From Sphingorhabdus_B arenilitoris (lineage in GTDB: Bacteria; Pseudomonadota; Alphaproteobacteria; Sphingomonadales; Sphingomonadaceae), in assembly GCF_042651485.1 (NCBI RefSeq), contig NZ_JBHSDH010000013.1, positions 1,364,001-1,428,000 on the forward strand: a stretch of 64,000 nt of DNA. Direction: 5' to 3'. A program made the translations under genes and the position numbers. Below the pieces are notes generated by a model that worked only from the letters and a program-made list of their open reading frames with translations, had not been told where the DNA came from and made no database searches. Every line of letters starts with the position of its first letter. The first letter of the stretch is position 1. Below, piece after piece: positions 42,374 through 50,546 of this stretch.

Positions 42374-44425
42374 ATGGATTTCAGAGATAGCGGATCAGGC
42401 GAAGGAGCCGATGGTGTGAGCGAAATGTTAATAGCAGAAGAAAAAAATAGCAGCAAAGCAGCCGCTCAAACAGACACAGGTGCGTTGAAGGCAGACGGCC
42501 TGATCGATAAAGCAAAATCGGAGCAAAGCGCTGCGGCCTCTGCTGCGCCTGAAAAGCCTGCGCAAAAAGACGACAGCAAAAAAGTCAACGCGCGCCGTTA
42601 TAAAATCGTAACCGACAGCAGCCGTGACGCATTGCTAACCGAATTTGGCAAGGAAACATTGCAGGACCGCTATTTGCTTCCCGGTGAATCCTATCAGGAT
42701 TTGTTTGCCCGCGTCGCCGACGCCTATGCCGATGATCAAGGTCATGCCCAGCGGCTATATGATGCTATTAGCCGTTTGTGGTTCATGCCCGCCACCCCGG
42801 TTTTGTCCAATGGCGGCACCGGACGCGGCCTCCCGATCAGCTGTTATTTGAACAGCGTGGATGATAGTCTTGGCGGCATCGTTAACACGTGGAATGAAAA
42901 TGTCTGGCTTGCCTCACGCGGCGGCGGCATTGGCACTTATTGGGGCAGCGTGCGCGGTATTGGTGAGCCGGTTGGCCTGAACGGCAAAACCAGCGGCATC
43001 ATTCCCTTCGTCCGCGTGATGGACAGCTTGACCCTTGCCATTAGCCAGGGCTCGCTGCGCCGGGGCAGCGCGGCCTGTTATCTTGACGTGCATCATCCCG
43101 AAATTGAAGAGTTTCTGGAAATCCGCAAACCTTCGGGCGATTTCAACCGGAAGGCGCTGAACCTCCATCATGGCGTATTGCTTACCGATGAATTTATGGA
43201 AGCGGTGCGCGACGGCGCAGAATTCGAACTAAAATCCCCCAAAACCGGCGAAGTGCGCAGCAAGGTTGATGCACGCAGCCTGTTTCAAAAGCTGGTCGAA
43301 ACCCGGCTGGCCACCGGAGAGCCTTATATTGTCTTCTCCGACACGGTGAACAACAATATGCCCAAACATCACCGCGATTTGGGCCTGAAAGTATCCACGT
43401 CTAACCTTTGCAGCGAAATCACATTGCCCACGGGTCGCGACCATTTGGGTGAAGACCGCACCGCCGTATGCTGCCTCTCGTCGCTCAATCTCGAAAAATG
43501 GGATGAGTGGAGCGTGGAGAAAGGCTTTATCGAAGATGTGATGCGGATGCTCGATAATGTCCTTCAAGATTTTATCGACCGTGCGCCCGATGAAATGGCC
43601 CGCGCCCGTTATTCAGCCAGCCGGGAACGCAGCGTTGGCCTTGGAGTCATGGGTTTCCACAGCTTCTTGCAAGCGCGCGGCCTTGGCTTTGAAAGCGCAT
43701 TGGCCAAATCGTGGAATATGAAAATCTTCAAACATATCCGCGCGCAAGCCGATGAAGCGTCGATGATGCTGGCCAAGGAACGTGGCCCCTGCCCCGACGC
43801 CGCCGATCAAGGCGTGATGGAGCGGTTCAGCTGCAAAATGGCGATTGCGCCCACCGCGTCCATCTCCATCATCTGCGGCGGCACCAGCGCGTGCATTGAA
43901 CCTATTCCGGCCAATATCTATACGCACAAAACCCTGTCGGGCAGCTTCATCGTGAAAAACCCCTATCTGGAAAAATTGCTGAAGGATAAATCGAAAGACA
44001 GCAACAACGTCTGGAACAGCATCCTGGAAAAAGGCGGCAGTGTACAGCATCTTGATTTCCTCTCACCGGAGGAAAAAGACAGCTTCAAAACCAGCTTTGA
44101 AATCGACCAACGCTGGCTGATCGAACTGGCCGCCGACCGCACGCCTTATATTGATCAGGCGCAGTCGCTGAACCTGTTCATCCCCGCCGATGTGGAAAAA
44201 TGGGATCTGTTGATGCTGCATTTCCGCGCATGGGAACTGGGCGTCAAATCGCTCTATTATCTGCGCAGCAAATCGATGCAGCGCGCCGGTTTTGCAGGTA
44301 GCGACAATACCGAAGGCCAAGCAGGCGGCGGCGTCGAGGCGGACAATACGCTGGACCCCAAAAAGGTCGAGCTGATGACCACCGCCGGCACCACGGACTA
44401 TGATGAATGTTTGGCATGTCAGTAA
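42374..44425 (+). CDS. nrdA: Ribonucleoside-diphosphate reductase, alpha subunit
   Basis: The large subunit of class I ribonucleotide reductase, which makes all four dNDPs. The N-terminal 70 residues are a variable Ala/Lys/Ser-rich extension. The core shows LPISCYLNSVDDS, TSNLCSEITLP and AVCCLSSLNLEKWD (the redox and radical cysteines), PTASISIICGGTSACIEP and the flexible C-terminal pair ECLACQ. No intein is present. The start is ATG 42374 (MDFRDSGS); a GTG at 42416 with AAGGAG in front is an alternative. nrdB follows after 59 bases with a hairpin between. Confidence 0.95.
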   Translation: MDFRDSGSGEGADGVSEMLIAEEKNSSKAAAQTDTGALKADGLIDKAKSEQSAAASAAPEKPAQKDDSKKVNARRYKIVTDSSRDALLTEFGKETLQDRYLLPGESYQDLFARVADAYADDQGHAQRLYDAISRLWFMPATPVLSNGGTGRGLPISCYLNSVDDSLGGIVNTWNENVWLASRGGGIGTYWGSVRGIGEPVGLNGKTSGIIPFVRVMDSLTLAISQGSLRRGSAACYLDVHHPEIEEFLEIRKPSGDFNRKALNLHHGVLLTDEFMEAVRDGAEFELKSPKTGEVRSKVDARSLFQKLVETRLATGEPYIVFSDTVNNNMPKHHRDLGLKVSTSNLCSEITLPTGRDHLGEDRTAVCCLSSLNLEKWDEWSVEKGFIEDVMRMLDNVLQDFIDRAPDEMARARYSASRERSVGLGVMGFHSFLQARGLGFESALAKSWNMKIFKHIRAQADEASMMLAKERGPCPDAADQGVMERFSCKMAIAPTASISIICGGTSACIEPIPANIYTHKTLSGSFIVKNPYLEKLLKDKSKDSNNVWNSILEKGGSVQHLDFLSPEEKDSFKTSFEIDQRWLIELAADRTPYIDQAQSLNLFIPADVEKWDLLMLHFRAWELGVKSLYYLRSKSMQRAGFAGSDNTEGQAGGGVEADNTLDPKKVELMTTAGTTDYDECLACQ

Positions 44426-44430
44426 TAATT

Positions 44431-44455
44431 TCGATCAAAATAGTATTTTGATCGA
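44431..44455. promoter_or_regulatory. Inverted repeat between nrdA and nrdB
   Basis: A perfect 10-bp stem, TCGATCAAAA / TTTTGATCGA, with loop TAGTA starts 6 bases after the nrdA stop. There is no T-run, so it may be an RNA processing or stability element, or a protein site, rather than a terminator. Confidence 0.55.
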
Positions 44456-44484
44456 GTTTGAAAGTTTAAGAGGAAGCAGAAAAT

Positions 44485-45534
44485 ATGTCATTGTTAGAAG
44501 CACGTAAAAGCTATAAGCCGTTTGAATATCCATGGGCTTATGACATGTGGAAACGGCAGCAGCAGATTCACTGGTTGCCCGAAGAAGTGCCGCTGGGTGA
44601 AGATTGCCGCGATTGGGCGCAGAAAATCAGCGAGCATGAACGCAACCTGCTGACGCAAATTTTCCGCTTCTTCACGCAAGCCGATATTGAGGTGCAGGAT
44701 TGCTATCACGAAAAATACGGCATGGTGTTCAAACCTACCGAAGTGAAGATGATGCTCACCGCCTTCTCCAACATGGAAACCGTGCATATCGCCGCTTATT
44801 CGCATCTGCTCGACACCATCGGAATGCCCGAAAGCGAATATAGCGCCTTCCTCGAATATGAAGAAATGGCCGACAAGGTGAATTATCTCGACGAATTCGG
44901 CATCGACAGCGACGAGGATATCGCCCGCACGCTCGCCATGTTCGGCGGCTTTACCGAAGGGGTTCAGCTGTTCGCTTCCTTTGCCATGTTGATGAATTTC
45001 CCACGCTTTAACAAGATGAAGGGCATGGGTCAGATTGTCAGCTGGTCAATCCGGGACGAAAGCCTGCATTGCGAAGGCATCACCAAACTGTTCCACGCCT
45101 TTACCAAGGAACGCGATTGCCTGACCAAGGCGGTGAAAGAAGACATTATCGATTGCTGCCAAAAAGTGGTCCGTCTGGAGGACCGCTTCATCGATCTCGC
45201 CTTCGAAATGGGCCCCGTTCCCGGCATGACCGCCAAAGAAATTAAACGGTATATCCGCTATATTGCCGATTGGCGCCTGCAAGGGCTGGGCCTGCAACCT
45301 GTTTATATGGTGGAGGATCACCCGCTGCCATGGCTCGCACCGCTGATCAACGGGGTGGAACACGCCAACTTCTTCGAAACCCGCGCCACCGAATATTCCA
45401 AAGCCTCCACCCGTGGCAATTGGGGCGAAGTATGGGGCAGCTTCGACAAGCGCAAAAAGAAAGTAGCCAACGACGCCGCCACCGACGACGATGGCGCAGA
45501 TATGTTCGAAGCGGCAGGGGTTGCGGCGGAGTGA
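44485..45534 (+). CDS. nrdB: Ribonucleoside-diphosphate reductase, beta subunit
   Basis: The small subunit carrying the di-metal/tyrosyl radical centre. Metal and radical residues are visible in METVHIAAYSHLL (ExxHxxxY, radical Tyr) and RDESLHCEGITKLFH (ExxH). FGGFTEGVQLFASFAM lies between. The 349-residue length is usual. The Tyr indicates the standard class Ia/Ib type of radical, not the Tyr-less Ic. The stop codon is only 4 bases before the GTG of a Panacea-domain gene, with no terminator visible between. Confidence 0.96.
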   Translation: MSLLEARKSYKPFEYPWAYDMWKRQQQIHWLPEEVPLGEDCRDWAQKISEHERNLLTQIFRFFTQADIEVQDCYHEKYGMVFKPTEVKMMLTAFSNMETVHIAAYSHLLDTIGMPESEYSAFLEYEEMADKVNYLDEFGIDSDEDIARTLAMFGGFTEGVQLFASFAMLMNFPRFNKMKGMGQIVSWSIRDESLHCEGITKLFHAFTKERDCLTKAVKEDIIDCCQKVVRLEDRFIDLAFEMGPVPGMTAKEIKRYIRYIADWRLQGLGLQPVYMVEDHPLPWLAPLINGVEHANFFETRATEYSKASTRGNWGEVWGSFDKRKKKVANDAATDDDGADMFEAAGVAAE

Positions 45535-45538
45535 GAAA

Positions 45539-46033
45539 GTGACTTCCCCTTCAACATACAGCGTAAAAGAGGTTGCTAACTGGATTTTAGATTTCTGCGA
45601 AAATCATGGGGAGCGGCCGACCAACATGGCTTTAAATAAGCTTATATATTTTGCTTATGAATATGCTCTTTTGAAAGAGAGTAGAAAGCTTACTCTAGCA
45701 AAAATTGAGGCATGGGATCATGGTCCTGTATTTAGGGAAGTATATTCTGCATTCAAAAAATTTGGCGCAGATCCAATCACAGACCGTGCAACTCGGTACA
45801 ATACCGAAACAAATAGTGTGGAAAACGTGAATCCTACTATTGAGCTTTCTGACCAAGCTATCATAGTTGAGGCGATCGAACCTTTGATTCGACTCCCTGC
45901 CTTTATTCTTCGTGAAATGTCACACGACTTGGGTGGCGCATGGTCAAAAGTTTGGAACCATAAAAGCTCTTCAAATCCAGGAATGGAGATTTCTGACGAA
46001 TTGATCTTAGAAAGTAAGATGACATCTAGATAG
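45539..46033 (+). CDS. Panacea (SocA-like, DUF4065) domain protein, candidate antitoxin
   Basis: The 164-residue product matches the Panacea/SocA_Panacea pattern: ANWILDFCENHGERPTNMAL followed by NKLIYFAYEYALLKESRKL, then IEAWDHGPVFREVYSAFKKF and a helical C-terminus. Panacea proteins are versatile antitoxins; Caulobacter SocA delivers the toxin SocB to ClpXP. I chose GTG 45539 with GGAG at 7 bases; the frame extends into nrdB. The DNA is clearly AT-richer than nrdB (about 38% GC in the line starting 45601), a sign of transfer. The partner gene follows 13 bases later. Confidence 0.85.
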   Translation: MTSPSTYSVKEVANWILDFCENHGERPTNMALNKLIYFAYEYALLKESRKLTLAKIEAWDHGPVFREVYSAFKKFGADPITDRATRYNTETNSVENVNPTIELSDQAIIVEAIEPLIRLPAFILREMSHDLGGAWSKVWNHKSSSNPGMEISDELILESKMTSR

Positions 46034-46046
46034 TAAGGTAAAGCAA

Positions 46047-46742
46047 ATGAAAAAGTCTCTCCCAAAATTGCTTAAAAAGCTAAGCAGGCCTCCAGCAGTT
46101 CACAACTGGGTAAAAAACATTCGCCCGAGACGGGATGCTACTGCATTTGCCTTACATAATTTCGCAATCAACCCACCAAGAACGAGCTTGCTTTCTACAG
46201 TGAGCATATGCGTGGCAATTGTCGTTGATGGCATTTCAATCACACAAGCTCTCAAGTGCTCAGACAGCATCAAAGACCCTGCTGCACAGCAACGAGCAAA
46301 ATGGATTCTCAAAGCATTTCACTCTGAGAAAGAGCGTAAAGGTTGGGCCGGTATCCAAATCTTCAGGGACATGATAGAGTTCTTCCCGGTTTCTGCCGGC
46401 GTTCGGGTACCAGTAAAACCGACATTTGTAGTGAATGACAACGGCAAGCTTGTTCCTTACTTTTTGATATGTTGGGCTAAAATGGATTTGACGCCGTATC
46501 AAAAGAGGATCCTGTCCACATTGATTTCGGAGGCGATTCTCTCGCTTGAGGAGTTTCGAGGTTCTGATGCGGTAATAATCTGCACCCCAGTTGCCGCTTA
46601 TTCTAAAAATGAGCGAAGCATTCAAACGTGGAAAGCAAGCGGTTGGCCAGTGTTAAACGATGAGGAAAAACAAGCTCTATTTGACCGTTATGCAGGTGCA
46701 ATGGCTGATGCCGAAAAAATGATTATTGAAAGCCTCGGCTAA
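46047..46742 (+). CDS. Unknown protein partnered with the Panacea gene (toxin candidate)
   Basis: I do not recognise this 231-residue protein. It is basic at the N-terminus (KKSLPKLLKKLSRPP), has no clear membrane span, and its middle holds alternating strands and helices: VPVKPTFVVNDNGKLVPYFL, then TPYQKRILSTLISEAILSLE and GSDAVIICTPVAAYSK. Position and spacing (13 bases after a Panacea antitoxin candidate, same strand, same AT-rich composition) suggest a toxin-antitoxin pair of the PanAT type. The toxin role is an inference from context only. Confidence 0.6.
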   Translation: MKKSLPKLLKKLSRPPAVHNWVKNIRPRRDATAFALHNFAINPPRTSLLSTVSICVAIVVDGISITQALKCSDSIKDPAAQQRAKWILKAFHSEKERKGWAGIQIFRDMIEFFPVSAGVRVPVKPTFVVNDNGKLVPYFLICWAKMDLTPYQKRILSTLISEAILSLEEFRGSDAVIICTPVAAYSKNERSIQTWKASGWPVLNDEEKQALFDRYAGAMADAEKMIIESLG

Positions 46743-46838
46743 GGTAAAATTGTTTTTCACTCTCGGAATTCCGGGCACAATGTACTGAATTAACCGCCTG
46801 TCTTTGCGCGCCTCAGCGCCCTCTGCGTGAACCAAAAT

Positions 46839-46873
46839 AATCTCGCGCAAAGGCGCAAAGTCACGAAGATTCC
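46839..46873 (-). repeat. Short dispersed repeat, left copy
   Basis: On the minus strand this reads CTTTGCGCCTTTGCG with similar flanks (TCTTCGTGA before, CGAGATTATTT after). A related copy in the opposite orientation lies at 48908, on the other side of the restriction-modification genes. Confidence 0.5.
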
Positions 46874-46884
46874 TCCGCCATCCC

Positions 46885-46943
46885 GAACTTCCTTCTTGAC
46901 GTGAACATTGCAAGAACATAGAAGTTCGCAAAAAGGGAACTTC
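46885..46943 (+). promoter_or_regulatory. Promoter of the methyltransferase with three GAACTTC motifs
   Basis: TTGACG (46896-46901) and TAGAAG (46919-46924) are separated by 17 bases. GAACTTC occurs at 46885, inverted as GAAGTTC at 46921 (over the -10 box), and again at 46937 just before the ATG. Such an arrangement suggests autoregulation, for example by the methyltransferase itself, since no C-protein gene is present. Confidence 0.5.
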
Positions 46944-46946
46944 ATC

Positions 46947-47900
46947 ATGCATTCTATCGAATTTTGCGCAGGTGCCGGTGGTCAGGCTCTCGGGTTGGAG
47001 CAGGCCGGGTTTCATCACAACGCGCTGGTGGAGATTGACACCGATTGCGCGGCGACGCTGCGGCTCAATCGCCCCGCATGGGATGTGCGCTGCGCCGATA
47101 TGAATGCGTTTGACGGACGCGAATTTGCTGGAACCGATTTGTTCGCCGGCGGTCTGCCCTGTCCGCCCTTTTCCATCGCGGGAAAGCAGCTGGGCGAAAA
47201 AGACGAGCGCAATCTGTTCCCCGCCGCCATCCGCCTTATCGATGAGATCCGTCCACGCGCGATCATGATCGAAAATGTCCGCGGGTTTTTATCGGCGGCC
47301 TTTGAGGATTATCGCAACGGGTTGAAGGCACAGCTCGAAAAGCTGGGCTATAAAGCCGACTGGCGTTTGCTCAACGCTTCCGATTATGGCGTCCCGCAGC
47401 TGCGCCCCCGGGTTGTGATTGTCGCCCTGCGCCGGGAATATGTCGATGCTTTTGATTGGCCAACAGCACAGCCGCATAATCCGCCCACTGTGGGGGAAAC
47501 ATTGCTGGACCTGATGGCGGCGGGCGGCTGGCGCGGTGCGAAGAAATGGGCGGCGGGCGCAGATGACATCGCGCCTACTATCGTGGGCGGCAGCAAGAAA
47601 CATGGCGGCCCCGATCTTGGCCCCACCCGCGCGCGCCGCGCTTGGGCCACGCTGGGCGTAGAGGGCAAAAGCCTGTTCAACGAAACCCCCGGCCCCGATT
47701 TCGTCGGCACGCCGCGCCTCACCGTGCGTATGGTGGCGCGGCTGCAGGGTTTTCCAGATGACTGGCAATTCCACGGCAGAAAAACCGCCAGCTACCGGCA
47801 AGTTGGCAACGCCTTTCCTCCGCCGGTGGCGAGAGCCGTGGCGCATAATTTGAAAATTGCATTGTCGGTACAAAAACATTTTCTTGTACGGGCCGCATAA
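46947..47900 (+). CDS. DNA (cytosine-5)-methyltransferase of a type II R-M system
   Basis: The 317-residue enzyme transfers methyl from SAM to C5 of cytosine. Motif I is IEFCAGAGGQALGLEQAG, motif IV has the catalytic Cys in GGLPCPPFSIAG, motif VI is IENVRGF, motif VIII is PQLRPRVVIVALR and motif X is RQVGNAFPPPVARAV. The target-recognition part lies between about residues 180 and 265. The neighbouring endonuclease predicts the sequence GCCGGC. The ATG at 46947 gives the proper motif I start. The last base of its stop codon is the first base of the endonuclease ATG. Confidence 0.93.
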   Translation: MHSIEFCAGAGGQALGLEQAGFHHNALVEIDTDCAATLRLNRPAWDVRCADMNAFDGREFAGTDLFAGGLPCPPFSIAGKQLGEKDERNLFPAAIRLIDEIRPRAIMIENVRGFLSAAFEDYRNGLKAQLEKLGYKADWRLLNASDYGVPQLRPRVVIVALRREYVDAFDWPTAQPHNPPTVGETLLDLMAAGGWRGAKKWAAGADDIAPTIVGGSKKHGGPDLGPTRARRAWATLGVEGKSLFNETPGPDFVGTPRLTVRMVARLQGFPDDWQFHGRKTASYRQVGNAFPPPVARAVAHNLKIALSVQKHFLVRAA

Positions 47901-48745
47901 TGGCTGATGCTTGGCTTTCCAAAGCAAGAACGGAATTCCACGCCACCATTTTGCTGGAAACATTGACACAAAACACCAAAGGCGTTCCAAGCAATGCTGA
48001 CAGTGGCAGCAGAATAAGCGTCGACATTGCTAGCGCGATTTTGGATAGAATTGGAATTGCCAAAACTGCGGGAAAATTACCCGGACAAACTGCCGGTTCA
48101 AATTTTGAAGAGATAACTGCTACCTTCGTCAGACTTTGTTTTGAGCAGATGCAACACCTTAGGCCTGGTAACTTTTTTGTAAATAAGGGCGGCGGGATTG
48201 CTCAATTCGATCAATATGCTCACCTCGACGACCTTGAGGCAATTGCAAAAACGAACAAACAAATCGCAACTGCTCTAGGTTCAGACTACCTAATAAAGCC
48301 AGACATCATCGTAGGACGAATGCCCGAAACCGATCAGACTATAAATAGGAGCATTGTGTTAGTCGATGATCAGACAGCTAAATTGTCAAGCTTAAGAGCG
48401 CTTAACAACAATCAGCCAATCCTCCATGCATCGCTCAGCTGTAAATGGACACTTCGAAGCGATCGCGCTCAAAATGCAAGATCTGAAGGTTTAAACCTTG
48501 TCAGAAATCGTAAGGGACGCTTGCCTCACATCGCTGTCATTACTGGCGAACCCATGCCGACTCGTATTGCTTCATTAGCTCTCGGCACGGGAGACATAGA
48601 CTGTGTTTACCATTTTGCCTTACCCGAACTAAGAGACGCACTTCTTGATTTGAGGAGGGAAGACACGCTTGAGTTACTAGATACGATGATAGACGGTAAA
48701 AGATTAAGGGACATATCTGATCTACCCTTAGACTTAGTCACATAG
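47900..48745 (+). CDS. Type II restriction endonuclease, NgoMIV family
   Basis: The 281-residue product resembles NgoMIV, which cuts G^CCGGC as a tetramer. The active-site pattern PD...SCK...E is intact: D135 in KPDIIVGR, K182 and E196 in SCKWTLRSDRAQNARSE. The spacings (47 and 14) equal those of the NgoMIV residues D140, K187 and E201. The final third (RNRKGRLPHIAVITGEP, LGTGDIDCVYHFALPEL) is also typical. It overlaps the methyltransferase stop by one base. Base composition is AT-richer than the methyltransferase gene, as if the two have different histories. Confidence 0.92.
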   Translation: MADAWLSKARTEFHATILLETLTQNTKGVPSNADSGSRISVDIASAILDRIGIAKTAGKLPGQTAGSNFEEITATFVRLCFEQMQHLRPGNFFVNKGGGIAQFDQYAHLDDLEAIAKTNKQIATALGSDYLIKPDIIVGRMPETDQTINRSIVLVDDQTAKLSSLRALNNNQPILHASLSCKWTLRSDRAQNARSEGLNLVRNRKGRLPHIAVITGEPMPTRIASLALGTGDIDCVYHFALPELRDALLDLRREDTLELLDTMIDGKRLRDISDLPLDLVT

Positions 48746-48897
48746 CCATCGAAGTAGCATCCAACGCTAAAATTCAGCACGAATTAAGGGCACATAATAC
48801 CAAACAGTCCCGATCACCAGCCCCGAACTTAACAAAAAGAGTGCGAAGTTTATCAAGGGGACGGGGCCTGCCTGCTGCCTCACCGCTTACGCTGCCG

Positions 48898-48945
48898 TCT
48901 TCAAAATCTTTGCGCCTTTGCGTGAAACCTATTTCCTCGCGCCAT
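48898..48945 (+). repeat. Short dispersed repeat, right copy
   Basis: CTTTGCGCCTTTGCG with flanks AAAAT and TGAAACCTATTT, the plus-strand counterpart of the copy at 46839-46873. The two copies bracket the R-M genes in inverted orientation. Confidence 0.5.
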
Positions 48946-48965
48946 AGAAATGCCCGGGTTTAGGC

Positions 48966-49430
48966 TCAGGACCTATTAAATTGCTTGCATGATTGAGAGA
49001 AGGTTGATTTTCCCCGTAGCACTCCGCTCCGCCATATGGGGATGAGGTAGAGCGCCAACAGTACCGTGTTTGACGCGGCATTCAGCGGGTAGCCGAGCGC
49101 AATCGAAATGGCGCTGTCGGTGCCATACCAAAACAGGGCGGCTGCGGTGGTCACGCCCCAGATAGGCCGCGCGGTTTCTGGCGATAGCTGCGCTGCTGCT
49201 TTAAAAACGGCCATGAAGGTCAATCCCCATCCGGCGGTGACGCAGCCCATCAACCCGATCACAAAACGCATCTGCGTATCAGGTGCTTCGGCAATCGGGC
49301 TGCCAACCAAGTCGAAGAATATCCGCGTGAAGCCGCTGGTGGCATCCCATGCGATACCCGCGAGGGCCAAACCAAACAGGACAACGCCCCAGCCCCAGGT
49401 GGTTAGCCATTTATGGTATAAATCAGACAT
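48966..49430 (-). CDS. Small integral membrane protein, 4 TM, unknown
   Basis: Function not recognised. The 154-residue product has four hydrophobic segments: GWGVVLFGLALAGIAW, FVIGLMGCVTAGWGLTFMAV, IWGVTTAAALFWYGTDSAIS and NTVLLALYLIPIW. The C-terminal tail (STFSQSCKQFNRS) is polar. The start is ATG 49430 after GGGAGG. It lies 19 bases after another membrane-protein gene and both are probably controlled by the divergent TetR. Confidence 0.65.
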   Translation of the reverse strand: MSDLYHKWLTTWGWGVVLFGLALAGIAWDATSGFTRIFFDLVGSPIAEAPDTQMRFVIGLMGCVTAGWGLTFMAVFKAAAQLSPETARPIWGVTTAAALFWYGTDSAISIALGYPLNAASNTVLLALYLIPIWRSGVLRGKSTFSQSCKQFNRS

Positions 49431-49449
49431 CGATACCTCCCTCTAGAAG

Positions 49450-49866
49450 TTAAGCAGTGAGTAAGAAAAAGCAGACGAAAAGGCAGGTCAGCAACATCCA
49501 AACCGAGCTGCCGATTGTGAGTATGGAGACCAAATTTTCCCTTACTCTACTGCTCGAAAACCCCTCACCCGCCATGGGTAACGCCTTGCTGGCCCCAAAA
49601 TGGGCGGCAAGAGTGATGCCAGTGGTCAGCAGATAAAAGGACATGGTCAATGACCAGCCAACCGGCGCAGCCGCCCAATCGGGCAATCCGAAAAACGGCC
49701 AGAAGACCGCGAATATCATCAAGGCTAGGCCCGACTGGACTGCGGTCAAATGCGCCGATAACGCCATTCTGGCATTCCGGAGGCGTGGGATCACCGCGCC
49801 GATAATCAGTCCTAGCGTGAAAAGGATAAACCCAGCGTTGCCCAAAATATATGCCGAGTCGTCCAT
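49450..49866 (-). CDS. Small membrane protein resembling hydroxylaminobenzene mutase
   Basis: The 138-residue product has four hydrophobic segments. The N-terminal motif IPRLRNARMALSAHLTAVQS resembles the region NPRMGLSAHLEGV of HabA/HabB hydroxylaminobenzene mutases, which are integral membrane proteins of similar size. The match is from memory and does not prove the reaction. ATG 49866 with AAGGAG at 8 bases. Upstream are two TetR-type operators, so expression is likely induced by a small molecule. Confidence 0.55.
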   Translation of the reverse strand: MDDSAYILGNAGFILFTLGLIIGAVIPRLRNARMALSAHLTAVQSGLALMIFAVFWPFFGLPDWAAAPVGWSLTMSFYLLTTGITLAAHFGASKALPMAGEGFSSSRVRENLVSILTIGSSVWMLLTCLFVCFFLLTA

Positions 49867-49892
49867 TCCAATACTCCTTTCAACCCCGATTA

Positions 49893-49928
49893 TGTAGCAC
49901 TTGCTACAATATTGTAGCAGCTGCTACA
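49893..49928. promoter_or_regulatory. Two tandem palindromic operators between TetR and membrane-protein genes
   Basis: TGTAGCACTTGCTACA (49893-49908, 7-bp arms) and TGTAGCAGCTGCTACA (49913-49928, fully palindromic) share the half-site TGTAGCA and lie with centres 20 bp apart, two helical turns. They sit 8 bases before the tetR ATG and 26 bases before the divergent gene, so one repressor can control both directions. Confidence 0.85.
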
Positions 49929-49936
49929 AGCCTAAA

Positions 49937-50491
49937 ATGAAAAAGACCGAAATGCAGCGCGAGGCGTCGCTTGAGAAAATGGCTGACCATGTGCTTACGG
50001 CTGGGCTCAATGCAGCAAGCCTGCGCCCGCTGGCCAAGGCGGCGGGGACGAGCGACCGTATGCTGGTCTATTATTTTGGTGACAAAGCTGGGCTGATGAC
50101 CGCCATATTGCAGCGGATCGCCGCGCGCACGACTGCCATGATGTTGGCGGGCGGAGCGAATGCGCCGTTGCCGCTGGATGCCTGCATCACCCGGACCATA
50201 TCCATTTTGGGGCAGGCGGCCTTCACGCCCTATTTGCAGCTTTTCCTGCAAATCGCATCACTGTCCGCGCAAGGCGACCCATTTTACCGGCAAGTGGGCG
50301 AGCAGATGGGCCGCGTCTATTTCGAATGGGCCAAGGCGCAGCTGGTTAGCGAAAATGAGAGCGCGCGGGCGCGCGAAGCGGCAATTCTAATGCAGCGGGT
50401 GGAAGGCATGGTATTTCTGCGCGCGATTGGCCTTGATGATGTGAATGATTTGGCCGCCGGTACGGACAAGGGCAACGCCCATCCCGCGTGA
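49937..50491 (+). CDS. TetR/AcrR family transcriptional regulator
   Basis: The 184-residue product has an N-terminal helix-turn-helix (ASLRPLAKAAGTSDRMLVYYF, about residues 32-52) and a variable ligand-binding C-terminal domain. The frame opens at 49901, but that start would lie inside the operator; ATG 49937 is taken. It presumably represses itself and the two membrane-protein genes through the palindromes just upstream. The inducer is unknown. Confidence 0.88.
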   Translation: MKKTEMQREASLEKMADHVLTAGLNAASLRPLAKAAGTSDRMLVYYFGDKAGLMTAILQRIAARTTAMMLAGGANAPLPLDACITRTISILGQAAFTPYLQLFLQIASLSAQGDPFYRQVGEQMGRVYFEWAKAQLVSENESARAREAAILMQRVEGMVFLRAIGLDDVNDLAAGTDKGNAHPA

Positions 50492-50546
50492 AAATATTCT
50501 AGCTGTTAACGGGCCAGCCTCTCCTGATTGCCGTTCGCCTGCGGGA

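Noticed and set aside
48746..48965. Insertion-sequence remnant after the endonuclease gene
   Set aside because: Composition changes and the C-terminus of the next protein looks odd, but no transposase fragment or terminal repeat could be identified.
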